The position numbers and the translations under genes were made by a program. A stretch of 64,000 nt of DNA, taken from positions 6,382,428-6,446,427 of the forward strand of contig JAZARR010000088.1 of assembly GCA_037389465.1 (NCBI GenBank). The letters run 5' to 3'. The first letter of the stretch is position 1; the number at the start of each line of letters is the position of its first letter. Shown piece after piece: positions 53,524 through 64,000 of this stretch. Under the pieces are notes generated by a model that saw nothing but the letters and a program-made list of their open reading frames with translations, searched no databases and was not told where the DNA came from. Source of the DNA: Baylisascaris procyonis. Lineage: Eukaryota > Nematoda > Chromadorea > Rhabditida > Ascarididae.

Positions 53524-55440
53524 ACATCAGTTTTTACTGTTTGGTGCATCCGTCCCGTTAATTCCTAACACGCGTTGTAAGGTGATGGGTATTGAGGATT
53601 AATAAAATCAGTATGCGGGGATGAGTGGGATTCGTATGGCTATAGGGGTAGTTTAGTGTAGAGAGCTCATAAATGGAGAATATTGTATCGGAATGCGCTT
53701 TTATGAACCGGAGGATGGAAGAGTAACGTTAAGAAAAGAACAGCACAGCAGTGGTGTCTCATGCATAGAAGACTAGAAAGAAAAAGTGGCGAACTTGGGT
53801 GTTATAAGAGTGGTCAGAAAATTTATGGAACAGAACGAGAGTTAAGCGAGTTTCTATTGCTTTATGGGAATGTGGGAGAAGTATTGTTGTGATCAACTAT
53901 TGCTTGGAGCTGCATTTATATTACTTTTATTTTTATGAAGTGTGCTTTTCAGTTGTTTTATAATACTACTGTCGCTGGATGCTTTCATGGCTTGATTGCA
54001 TGCATCATAATTCAGCTGACCAATTGTTATTTGGACGTCTTTGCATTTAAAAAACAAAATTTCAATTCATATTTCGAAAATATTGAGTATTTGGGGTAAC
54101 GTTCGTGATCGTTCATGCTGACCGTGCGCACTACTTTTGAAGGGAAGAGAATCAGAAGGAAATTTCTTGGGCCATTGAAGCGAAAGGACTATCTTGACGG
54201 CAGTCCAGGTTAGGTAATGAAAGTTTTACCCTTCATATTCCCTAAATTGCCTAAAACCTTTCATCCTAAGTGAGGGAAGTTCCCAGCATTTCCCATCTCC
54301 CTGTTTATGAGTCTGGTGCTGTCTGAATACAGACGAAGTAAGAACGACCTAAGTACCTGGCTGTGAGATAGAAGGGCTTAAAACTCACTTATCAGTTTGT
54401 GCGGAGCTGATTCTAAACGTGGACATGTTCGATCTTGCTACAAAAGAACTAACTGTTAGCCGAGATCCGCACTTAGGAGTTCCGACGGTAGAGAGAGGAA
54501 ATTTTCACGTCTCAGTGTTTCAAACGGGAGATGGCCTAAACAAAAACGAGCAAGAGGGCATGCCAGAGGAGCTGATATGATCTGCATTTCTAACAAGCTA
54601 ACGAACCAGTTCCACGAATAAGCGAAGCATTCAAAATATTGCCTTAATATTTCAATTCACCAGAAAGGGCGAAATAGAGGTTCCGCAAAAGGTTTATTTT
54701 TCTGCAGTCGTTTAAGAACCCATTGTGTACAAAGGATTTGCGTGCTTTGCCTCACAGAAGCTCAAAAAGCCATTCGCAAAGTACGAGATGCGGGTTTAGT
54801 GTTTTAGCAATTGTAGTAGGTCTCCTTATTATCTGTTACACTAGTCGGGAGCAGAATCGGTGCACTTTATCGTAGAGGTGTGCAATAGGTAACTGTAAAG
54901 ACCATGATCATTGCTTCTCAGTGCTTCATGCAATAGTAGCATGCGTCGGACGGGTATGAAGCGAAGCACGTTAACGAGAGCATAGTTTCTTCTGTAGCGG
55001 CCATTGCCAATCGTCTCCTTTTGCCTATTAATCAACGTTTTATGCACGATTATGAAGGAGCTGCTAGAGGGATGGAGAGGCAGCAAGAGCCTTTGGCAGA
55101 CTTCACTAGTGTTTGCCGATGAAACGGAACCTGCGCTGCCTCGGGCTTCGGGCTCATTTCCAATTGCACCTAATCAGTACTGATTAGCTGTTTTTTTTTT
55201 TTTTTTGCTTCCGTTCTCATATGTTCTTCTAACAAATGGTAGATGCAAAGGCAGCAGCTAAAACTTAGACTTGGCGTAGTCGGGAAGAGGAATTGGTTGG
55301 AATTCTTGGATAAGGTCTTAATAATATTAGTTAGGTGGCGGAATGGAGTGGTAGCTCCCGACACGGCAGTGCGAGAAGGCGGGATGAGCACATGACCAAC
55401 CAATGTTCTCAACCCTCCCACTGCCCTCTGTAGACTTCAG
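53524..55440. other. subtelomeric sequence without a recognisable gene
   Basis: Both strands were read and no conserved domain was found. The only structured elements are the palindrome and T-run at 55170-55206. Confidence 0.5.
55170..55206. repeat. 18-bp perfect palindrome followed by a T run
   Basis: CTAATCAGTACTGATTAG at 55170-55187 is self-complementary. Two bases further begins a run of 16 T. The arrangement resembles a hairpin terminator or a Pol III stop, but no gene that would use it was found. Confidence 0.85.
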
Positions 55441-55689
55441 TTGGCCCAGCTGCTGTCAGCCAGTTGTGAAGAGGCTGTCAGAAAATGGCATGCGACATAT
55501 TATCTGTCCTACTTATTGCGTGAACGAGGTGAATTGTTGGCTGCAGACATCGCCAATCAGCGTTTCGTGGAAATGCTAATCGATGACGAGGCCACACGCA
55601 TTGTCTCGATGCTGATTTGGCCACGGATGAAAAGTCTAGTTAGAGTACCTAGGAAGACTGCCGACAGCAACTGGCGAACACAACATTAG
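55441..55689 (+). CDS. unrecognised exon-like open frame
   Basis: An acceptor ACTTCAG ends at 55440. The following 82 codons encode a largely helical, coding-like sequence (CEEAVRKWHATYYLSYLLR, then LLAADIANQRFVEMLIDDEA). They end in TAG, and AATAAA follows 136 nt later at 55825. It could be the last exon of a short gene or a fragment of one moved here by rearrangement. No family is recognised and no upstream exon was found. Confidence 0.3.
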   Translation: MAQLLSASCEEAVRKWHATYYLSYLLRERGELLAADIANQRFVEMLIDDEATRIVSMLIWPRMKSLVRVPRKTADSNWRTQH

Positions 55690-55824
55690 TGACCAGTTGA
55701 CTAGATGAGTGGATCATGGACATCTACATCGCCCAGTATTATGCTTTTTGTTGTTCATTTTGCTGTAGATACATCGCCTGGTTGCTTCCTCACAATGGGT
55801 GAAGTGTGGTTGAAGTCATGAAAT

Positions 55825-55830
55825 AATAAA
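55825..55830 (+). terminator. candidate poly(A) signal AATAAA
   Basis: AATAAA lies 136 nt after the stop of the exon-like frame ending at 55689. Its position is reasonable, but the motif is common in AT-rich DNA. Confidence 0.3.
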
Positions 55831-56870
55831 GCCTCCTTCGTAAATCACGAAATCTGTAGCCTCATTTTTGAGAAACTTATGACTGACGATGAGGATCAAC
55901 ATTCAGACAGCTTACAAGTGTGCGTTCTGCAGTACTGTAACTGCTGAACGGAGCTTGCCTGACTTTTAGTACGTGCAGTGAGTGCTGGGTCGTTCCCTCT
56001 GATTTCGTAATATCTATGTAAGAAATATCAAAGACTGTGTGCACTTTATGAGTACCGCAGCGCCTTCTTAATATGCGAGAGAGTCATGCAAAAATTTAGC
56101 GCTCACAAAGTTTCGAGGCTTTGTGAGAGCTCGAAGGGGATCCAGACTTACAGCAGAATACACAGGATGATCTCGTGTACTCCATTACACACTGAGCCAT
56201 CAATTTGAGGAGTTATGCACAAAGAACTGCGTTTCTTTTAAGGCGATCGGATTTTCATTTTGAACTGGGCGAAGTCTCATTTTACAGAGGTCGAAGTATT
56301 GAGTTTTCATCTTTTGTGAATAAACAGTGAGTACTGTAGAGGTGGTCTGCTCAGCCAAAATACGAAAGTCTTACTTTGCACACTTTACTTTTCGTTACTT
56401 TTTGTCTGTGACCATCCGGTAATGCTGAATCTTGACCATACACGACAAGAACATCTTAAATATACCTCGTCGTTCCGGGTTTTCGTAAAGTCCGTTGCCG
56501 GTGCCGGCGAGCCGAGTGTCCTCTCAGATCACGATTAGTGGGAGTCTTGATAGCTTCTGTAACGCCAAAAGGACGCAACAGTCATTAGGCGTAAACAATG
56601 TGACTAAACGAACAAGCGGTGCATTCATCGACACACAGGTTTCTATCGTGCAGGACATTATAGCTATGCACCGCAATGGATTTCTAAGTGAATTCAATAT
56701 TTTTCTACAAAGACTTGGAGGGACAACTATCTGATATCACTGAACTCTCACCCCATGGCTAGAAGCCAAAAGCGGAAAAAGCTTTTCCAAGCAGTCGAAA
56801 ATTGTATTATGTCGAATTCTTGACGACATATCTCTCTCCGCTTTGCTTTGAAACATTCAGCAATGTATCC
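55831..56870. other. subtelomeric sequence, nothing recognised
   Basis: No gene family, RNA gene or repeat stands out on either strand. The open frame near 56495-56734 has no family resemblance. Confidence 0.5.
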
Positions 56871-56871
56871 G

Positions 56872-56872
56872 C

Positions 56873-56938
<66 letters not shown>
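56872..56938. repeat. (TC)n microsatellite
   Basis: About 67 nt of CT dinucleotides with one early interruption (CGCT near 56884). The spurious SLSLSL frame through it is not a gene. Confidence 0.95.
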
Positions 56939-56941
<3 letters not shown>

Positions 56942-56973
56942 AGCTGATCAGAATTGATTATTATTTGATTTTT

Positions 56974-57303
56974 TCAGAAATCGTAATAAACGATTCCGTC
57001 TTTCCAAATGCCGTGATGCCTATGAAGTGGGTAAGGAAAGATGGACGAGGCAGTTGTTTGTGTTGGAACGATCACCAATTTCGATACAGCAGAAAAGATG
57101 GGGGTGATGAAAGTTGGAGGGTTTCGGGCGAAAAGATTACTGCAGCACCGGAAATGTTGCGAAAACAACGAGCTTTAAAGAAGTGTTTGTTTCGCAAACT
57201 ACTCCGGCAAGTGACCGAACGTAGAGATTGTAATTTGGAAGCACCACACACTGCCCGGTTTCGAAATCTTCAATTGAGAGTGTGGAGAGAATTCGACAGA
57301 TTT
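56974..57303 (+). pseudogene. possible FLYWCH-like zinc-finger remnant
   Basis: The frame contains KDGRGSCLCWNDHQFRYSRK followed by GGDESWR, which resembles the first half of FLYWCH fingers (a conserved L-x-W/Y-x-G-x-x-F, then W-R-C). The expected cysteine after WR is Val in this frame, and the second half is found only in other frames, if at all. Such fingers occur in MULE-type transposons. This is a weak call. Confidence 0.25.
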
Positions 57304-57306
57304 TAG

Positions 57307-57917
57307 TTGTTTAGGGGTTAACAGGTTCACCAAGAGAGTAACATCCGTGTCATAAATTTTATACAAGTCATAAAAAAATGACCGGGTTTAACCGACCAGT
57401 TCAGTTGTGCTAGAACAGGCAAATTGCGGTACCGTTATGGTGAGTATCGCGTAGCTATAGCAGAATTTATAAATTTCCCCTCAGGATGATGTTACTTTGC
57501 AGCCTATTGTGATTTATATGAAAGATCTTCTATCCACATTTACCATCACCACAGCCGGTTATTCCAACCGGAGTGATGTTCGCTTCGTTCTTGTTCAGTG
57601 TGTTCGTTTATATCTTTGAAGTGGAAGAAATTATAAAATAAGGGTAATTCCTTCCATTCCCCTCAGCTATGCAAAATATAACAGTTCAAGCCAACAAAGC
57701 TCCAAGTGTGGTCATGGCACTTCTTAAGGGCCACTTTTCACGATTCGGATAAGGCTACCTTCGAGGGTTGGCAGCACAAGCTTCGAGCATAAATTATTAA
57801 ATATGGCTCATCTGTTTGGTCACGTTACATACCTTCTAAAACACGTCTAAATATATTTCACCCGTATTGGATTCCGTACGTGTTTCCTAGTCCCTAAGAC
57901 CATACTACTTTGCGCAC
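57307..57917. other. subtelomeric sequence upstream of the terminal LINE fragment
   Basis: No open frame of note. The last 100 nt may be a decayed continuation of the LINE at 57918, since the element does not start cleanly at the first readable residue. Confidence 0.4.
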
Positions 57918-58230
57918 CTTAAGATTTTCAAGCTTGAGAGCTTAGGATATAGAAGAGTAATGTTTGATTTGGTACTGTGCTATGAAATTATCCGTGGATT
58001 TTTTTGATATATCTTTGCACAGTCTGTTTGTTTTCGCTCTCCATCGCGGTCGTCGTGGTTATCGTTTTCAGCCTGCGCGCAATACATGCTCATTGAACAA
58101 CGTTCTACACAGGTTCCAGTATAGAGTAGTACAGATTTGGAATCGCCTTGCGGAAAATTTTAGGGAGACTAGGATTTTGACTGTATGTACCATCTAAAAT
58201 ATTTCGACCTGCGCTCATTTATAAGAATGG
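57918..58230 (+). mobile_element. 3' end of a CR1/Jockey-like non-LTR retrotransposon
   Basis: Translation gives LKIFKLESLGYRRVMFDLVL and CYEIIRGFF. After a one-base shift at a T7 run it continues with HRGRRGYRFQPARN and RVVQIWNRLAENFRE, then FDLRSFI. This is the conserved C-terminal block of CR1/Jockey polymerases (RLK-L-LESL-RRR, DL-L-YKI--G, RG--Y, RVV--WN-LP). The element is 5'-truncated and frameshifted, hence dead. Its 3' end faces the telomere and stops about 130 bp before it. Confidence 0.7.
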
Positions 58231-58360
58231 TTTACTGATAAATCATCAAGGTAATGCCAAGTTTAGAACACTCATGCAAAAAGGTGTTATGATGTGTTTT
58301 GAAGTGCTGTTTTATGATATATTCTTAACATATTTTCATCATATATTTATGGCTTTCGCT

Positions 58361-61300
58361 TTAGGCTTAGGCTTAGGCTTAGGCTTAGGCTTAGGCTTAG
58401 GCTTAGGCTTAGGCTTAGGCTTAGGCTTAGGCTTAGGCTTAGGCTTAGGCTTAGGCTTAGGCTTAGGCTTAGGCTTAGGCTTAGGCTTAGGCTTAGGCTT
58501 AGGCTTAGGCTTAGGCTTAGGCTTAGGCTTAGGCTTAGGCTTAGGCTTAGGCTTAGGCTTAGGCTTAGGCTTAGGCTTAGGCTTAGGCTTAGGCTTAGGC
58601 TTAGGCTTAGGCTTAGGCTTAGGCTTAGGCTTAGGCTTAGGCTTAGGCTTAGGCTTAGGCTTAGGCTTAGGCTTAGGCTTAGGCTTAGGCTTAGGCTTAG
58701 GCTTAGGCTTAGGCTTAGGCTTAGGCTTAGGCTTAGGCTTAGGCTTAGGCTTAGGCTTAGGCTTAGGCTTAGGCTTAGGCTTAGGCTTAGGCTTAGGCTT
58801 AGGCTTAGGCTTAGGCTTAGGCTTAGGCTTAGGCTTAGGCTTAGGCTTAGGCTTAGGCTTAGGCTTAGGCTTAGGCTTAGGCTTAGGCTTAGGCTTAGGC
58901 TTAGGCTTAGGCTTAGGCTTAGGCTTAGGCTTAGGCTTAGGCTTAGGCTTAGGCTTAGGCTTAGGCTTAGGCTTAGGCTTAGGCTTAGGCTTAGGCTTAG
59001 GCTTAGGCTTAGGCTTAGGCTTAGGCTTAGGCTTAGGCTTAGGCTTAGGCTTAGGCTTAGGCTTAGGCTTAGGCTTAGGCTTAGGCTTAGGCTTAGGCTT
59101 AGGCTTAGGCTTAGGCTTAGGCTTAGGCTTAGGCTTAGGCTTAGGCTTAGGCTTAGGCTTAGGCTTAGGCTTAGGCTTAGGCTTAGGCTTAGGCTTAGGC
59201 TTAGGCTTAGGCTTAGGCTTAGGCTTAGGCTTAGGCTTAGGCTTAGGCTTAGGCTTAGGCTTAGGCTTAGGCTTAGGCTTAGGCTTAGGCTTAGGCTTAG
59301 GCTTAGGCTTAGGCTTAGGCTTAGGCTTAGGCTTAGGCTTAGGCTTAGGCTTAGGCTTAGGCTTAGGCTTAGGCTTAGGCTTAGGCTTAGGCTTAGGCTT
59401 AGGCTTAGGCTTAGGCTTAGGCTTAGGCTTAGGCTTAGGCTTAGGCTTAGGCTTAGGCTTAGGCTTAGGCTTAGGCTTAGGCTTAGGCTTAGGCTTAGGC
59501 TTAGGCTTAGGCTTAGGCTTAGGCTTAGGCTTAGGCTTAGGCTTAGGCTTAGGCTTAGGCTTAGGCTTAGGCTTAGGCTTAGGCTTAGGCTTAGGCTTAG
59601 GCTTAGGCTTAGGCTTAGGCTTAGGCTTAGGCTTAGGCTTAGGCTTAGGCTTAGGCTTAGGCTTAGGCTTAGGCTTAGGCTTAGGCTTAGGCTTAGGCTT
59701 AGGCTTAGGCTTAGGCTTAGGCTTAGGCTTAGGCTTAGGCTTAGGCTTAGGCTTAGGCTTAGGCTTAGGCTTAGGCTTAGGCTTAGGCTTAGGCTTAGGC
59801 TTAGGCTTAGGCTTAGGCTTAGGCTTAGGCTTAGGCTTAGGCTTAGGCTTAGGCTTAGGCTTAGGCTTAGGCTTAGGCTTAGGCTTAGGCTTAGGCTTAG
59901 GCTTAGGCTTAGGCTTAGGCTTAGGCTTAGGCTTAGGCTTAGGCTTAGGCTTAGGCTTAGGCTTAGGCTTAGGCTTAGGCTTAGGCTTAGGCTTAGGCTT
60001 AGGCTTAGGCTTAGGCTTAGGCTTAGGCTTAGGCTTAGGCTTAGGCTTAGGCTTAGGCTTAGGCTTAGGCTTAGGCTTAGGCTTAGGCTTAGGCTTAGGC
60101 TTAGGCTTAGGCTTAGGCTTAGGCTTAGGCTTAGGCTTAGGCTTAGGCTTAGGCTTAGGCTTAGGCTTAGGCTTAGGCTTAGGCTTAGGCTTAGGCTTAG
60201 GCTTAGGCTTAGGCTTAGGCTTAGGCTTAGGCTTAGGCTTAGGCTTAGGCTTAGGCTTAGGCTTAGGCTTAGGCTTAGGCTTAGGCTTAGGCTTAGGCTT
60301 AGGCTTAGGCTTAGGCTTAGGCTTAGGCTTAGGCTTAGGCTTAGGCTTAGGCTTAGGCTTAGGCTTAGGCTTAGGCTTAGGCTTAGGCTTAGGCTTAGGC
60401 TTAGGCTTAGGCTTAGGCTTAGGCTTAGGCTTAGGCTTAGGCTTAGGCTTAGGCTTAGGCTTAGGCTTAGGCTTAGGCTTAGGCTTAGGCTTAGGCTTAG
60501 GCTTAGGCTTAGGCTTAGGCTTAGGCTTAGGCTTAGGCTTAGGCTTAGGCTTAGGCTTAGGCTTAGGCTTAGGCTTAGGCTTAGGCTTAGGCTTAGGCTT
60601 AGGCTTAGGCTTAGGCTTAGGCTTAGGCTTAGGCTTAGGCTTAGGCTTAGGCTTAGGCTTAGGCTTAGGCTTAGGCTTAGGCTTAGGCTTAGGCTTAGGC
60701 TTAGGCTTAGGCTTAGGCTTAGGCTTAGGCTTAGGCTTAGGCTTAGGCTTAGGCTTAGGCTTAGGCTTAGGCTTAGGCTTAGGCTTAGGCTTAGGCTTAG
60801 GCTTAGGCTTAGGCTTAGGCTTAGGCTTAGGCTTAGGCTTAGGCTTAGGCTTAGGCTTAGGCTTAGGCTTAGGCTTAGGCTTAGGCTTAGGCTTAGGCTT
60901 AGGCTTAGGCTTAGGCTTAGGCTTAGGCTTAGGCTTAGGCTTAGGCTTAGGCTTAGGCTTAGGCTTAGGCTTAGGCTTAGGCTTAGGCTTAGGCTTAGGC
61001 TTAGGCTTAGGCTTAGGCTTAGGCTTAGGCTTAGGCTTAGGCTTAGGCTTAGGCTTAGGCTTAGGCTTAGGCTTAGGCTTAGGCTTAGGCTTAGGCTTAG
61101 GCTTAGGCTTAGGCTTAGGCTTAGGCTTAGGCTTAGGCTTAGGCTTAGGCTTAGGCTTAGGCTTAGGCTTAGGCTTAGGCTTAGGCTTAGGCTTAGGCTT
61201 AGGCTTAGGCTTAGGCTTAGGCTTAGGCTTAGGCTTAGGCTTAGGCTTAGGCTTAGGCTTAGGCTTAGGCTTAGGCTTAGGCTTAGGCTTAGGCTTAGGC

Positions 61301-64000
61301 TTAGGCTTAGGCTTAGGCTTAGGCTTAGGCTTAGGCTTAGGCTTAGGCTTAGGCTTAGGCTTAGGCTTAGGCTTAGGCTTAGGCTTAGGCTTAGGCTTAG
61401 GCTTAGGCTTAGGCTTAGGCTTAGGCTTAGGCTTAGGCTTAGGCTTAGGCTTAGGCTTAGGCTTAGGCTTAGGCTTAGGCTTAGGCTTAGGCTTAGGCTT
61501 AGGCTTAGGCTTAGGCTTAGGCTTAGGCTTAGGCTTAGGCTTAGGCTTAGGCTTAGGCTTAGGCTTAGGCTTAGGCTTAGGCTTAGGCTTAGGCTTAGGC
61601 TTAGGCTTAGGCTTAGGCTTAGGCTTAGGCTTAGGCTTAGGCTTAGGCTTAGGCTTAGGCTTAGGCTTAGGCTTAGGCTTAGGCTTAGGCTTAGGCTTAG
61701 GCTTAGGCTTAGGCTTAGGCTTAGGCTTAGGCTTAGGCTTAGGCTTAGGCTTAGGCTTAGGCTTAGGCTTAGGCTTAGGCTTAGGCTTAGGCTTAGGCTT
61801 AGGCTTAGGCTTAGGCTTAGGCTTAGGCTTAGGCTTAGGCTTAGGCTTAGGCTTAGGCTTAGGCTTAGGCTTAGGCTTAGGCTTAGGCTTAGGCTTAGGC
61901 TTAGGCTTAGGCTTAGGCTTAGGCTTAGGCTTAGGCTTAGGCTTAGGCTTAGGCTTAGGCTTAGGCTTAGGCTTAGGCTTAGGCTTAGGCTTAGGCTTAG
62001 GCTTAGGCTTAGGCTTAGGCTTAGGCTTAGGCTTAGGCTTAGGCTTAGGCTTAGGCTTAGGCTTAGGCTTAGGCTTAGGCTTAGGCTTAGGCTTAGGCTT
62101 AGGCTTAGGCTTAGGCTTAGGCTTAGGCTTAGGCTTAGGCTTAGGCTTAGGCTTAGGCTTAGGCTTAGGCTTAGGCTTAGGCTTAGGCTTAGGCTTAGGC
62201 TTAGGCTTAGGCTTAGGCTTAGGCTTAGGCTTAGGCTTAGGCTTAGGCTTAGGCTTAGGCTTAGGCTTAGGCTTAGGCTTAGGCTTAGGCTTAGGCTTAG
62301 GCTTAGGCTTAGGCTTAGGCTTAGGCTTAGGCTTAGGCTTAGGCTTAGGCTTAGGCTTAGGCTTAGGCTTAGGCTTAGGCTTAGGCTTAGGCTTAGGCTT
62401 AGGCTTAGGCTTAGGCTTAGGCTTAGGCTTAGGCTTAGGCTTAGGCTTAGGCTTAGGCTTAGGCTTAGGCTTAGGCTTAGGCTTAGGCTTAGGCTTAGGC
62501 TTAGGCTTAGGCTTAGGCTTAGGCTTAGGCTTAGGCTTAGGCTTAGGCTTAGGCTTAGGCTTAGGCTTAGGCTTAGGCTTAGGCTTAGGCTTAGGCTTAG
62601 GCTTAGGCTTAGGCTTAGGCTTAGGCTTAGGCTTAGGCTTAGGCTTAGGCTTAGGCTTAGGCTTAGGCTTAGGCTTAGGCTTAGGCTTAGGCTTAGGCTT
62701 AGGCTTAGGCTTAGGCTTAGGCTTAGGCTTAGGCTTAGGCTTAGGCTTAGGCTTAGGCTTAGGCTTAGGCTTAGGCTTAGGCTTAGGCTTAGGCTTAGGC
62801 TTAGGCTTAGGCTTAGGCTTAGGCTTAGGCTTAGGCTTAGGCTTAGGCTTAGGCTTAGGCTTAGGCTTAGGCTTAGGCTTAGGCTTAGGCTTAGGCTTAG
62901 GCTTAGGCTTAGGCTTAGGCTTAGGCTTAGGCTTAGGCTTAGGCTTAGGCTTAGGCTTAGGCTTAGGCTTAGGCTTAGGCTTAGGCTTAGGCTTAGGCTT
63001 AGGCTTAGGCTTAGGCTTAGGCTTAGGCTTAGGCTTAGGCTTAGGCTTAGGCTTAGGCTTAGGCTTAGGCTTAGGCTTAGGCTTAGGCTTAGGCTTAGGC
63101 TTAGGCTTAGGCTTAGGCTTAGGCTTAGGCTTAGGCTTAGGCTTAGGCTTAGGCTTAGGCTTAGGCTTAGGCTTAGGCTTAGGCTTAGGCTTAGGCTTAG
63201 GCTTAGGCTTAGGCTTAGGCTTAGGCTTAGGCTTAGGCTTAGGCTTAGGCTTAGGCTTAGGCTTAGGCTTAGGCTTAGGCTTAGGCTTAGGCTTAGGCTT
63301 AGGCTTAGGCTTAGGCTTAGGCTTAGGCTTAGGCTTAGGCTTAGGCTTAGGCTTAGGCTTAGGCTTAGGCTTAGGCTTAGGCTTAGGCTTAGGCTTAGGC
63401 TTAGGCTTAGGCTTAGGCTTAGGCTTAGGCTTAGGCTTAGGCTTAGGCTTAGGCTTAGGCTTAGGCTTAGGCTTAGGCTTAGGCTTAGGCTTAGGCTTAG
63501 GCTTAGGCTTAGGCTTAGGCTTAGGCTTAGGCTTAGGCTTAGGCTTAGGCTTAGGCTTAGGCTTAGGCTTAGGCTTAGGCTTAGGCTTAGGCTTAGGCTT
63601 AGGCTTAGGCTTAGGCTTAGGCTTAGGCTTAGGCTTAGGCTTAGGCTTAGGCTTAGGCTTAGGCTTAGGCTTAGGCTTAGGCTTAGGCTTAGGCTTAGGC
63701 TTAGGCTTAGGCTTAGGCTTAGGCTTAGGCTTAGGCTTAGGCTTAGGCTTAGGCTTAGGCTTAGGCTTAGGCTTAGGCTTAGGCTTAGGCTTAGGCTTAG
63801 GCTTAGGCTTAGGCTTAGGCTTAGGCTTAGGCTTAGGCTTAGGCTTAGGCTTAGGCTTAGGCTTAGGCTTAGGCTTAGGCTTAGGCTTAGGCTTAGGCTT
63901 AGGCTTAGGCTTAGGCTTAGGCTTAGGCTTAGGCTTAGGCTTAGGCTTAGGCTTAGGCTTAGGCCTAGGCTCAGGCCAGGCTTAGGCTTAGGCTTAGGCT
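58361..64000 (+). repeat. telomere array (TTAGGC)n
   Basis: From 58361 to 63960 the sequence is an unbroken run of TTAGGC, 5600 nt or about 933 units. At 63961-63981 variant units appear (CTAGGC, TCAGGC and a shortened CAGGC), and perfect units then resume to the window edge. TTAGGC is the nematode telomere repeat. The G-rich strand runs 5' to 3' to the right, as expected for a right-hand chromosome end. The junction with the subtelomere is abrupt. The long Leu-Gly frame through the array is not a gene. Whether the chromosome ends just beyond 64000 cannot be seen. Confidence 0.97.

Noticed and set aside
1..58360. CRISPR arrays, bacterial operons or prophage
   Set aside because: The window is nematode nuclear DNA with introns and a telomere, and no regularly spaced repeats with unique spacers were seen.
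58274..63985. 1903-codon open frame, almost all Leu-Gly
   Set aside because: It is the reading of the TTAGGC telomere array, whose six-base period cannot give a stop in this frame.

Overview
This window is nuclear DNA from a nematode. It ends in a long uninterrupted array of TTAGGC, the nematode telomere repeat. Its genes have many short exons with TTTTCAG-type acceptors, and acceptors sitting 0-24 nt before start codons look like spliced-leader (SL) trans-splice sites. Long introns, 5-10 kb intergenic gaps, AT-rich sequence and many G/C homopolymers suggest a clade V parasite such as a strongylid; that narrower placement is inference.

Layout: (1) 0.8-6.95 kb, minus strand: a complete nine-exon pdha-1 (pyruvate dehydrogenase E1 alpha). 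(2) 6.95-17.65 kb: gene-poor DNA with one striking perfect hairpin at 10.88 kb. (3) 17.65-36.8 kb, minus strand: a complete gene of about 24 exons for UFD-2, the U-box ubiquitin E4/E3 ligase. (4) 36.8-42.5 kb: intergenic DNA with small direct and inverted repeats and one doubtful minus-strand gene. (5) 42.55-53.4 kb, plus strand: three RNase H1-type RNA:DNA hybrid-binding modules in at least two transcription units, with no RNase H catalytic domain anywhere in the window. A decayed RTE-like LINE (minus strand) lies between the second and third module. (6) 53.5-58.36 kb: subtelomere with an unrecognised exon-like ORF, a TC microsatellite, a possible FLYWCH-like remnant and the 3' end of a CR1/Jockey-like LINE. 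(7) 58.36 kb to the window edge: telomere, about 5.6 kb, 933 perfect units and then a few variant units.

ufd-2 and pdha-1 are adjacent and on the same strand. From memory they are also neighbours in Caenorhabditis elegans (T05H10.5 and T05H10.6), so this is probably conserved microsynteny. They are unlikely to be one operon here, because 10.7 kb separates them and each has its own acceptor just before the ATG. They act in different compartments: mitochondrial pyruvate oxidation for PDHA-1, and cytosolic/nuclear ubiquitin-chain elongation for UFD-2.

The most unusual content is the cluster of hybrid-binding modules. Modules 1 and 2 share an intron at the same site and look like a duplication. 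Module 2 has lost the tryptophan that stacks on the hybrid. Module 3 is intronless and more like canonical RNase H1. All exon boundaries were worked out by hand from splice motifs and reading frame; for pdha-1 and ufd-2 the exons sum to a whole number of codons.
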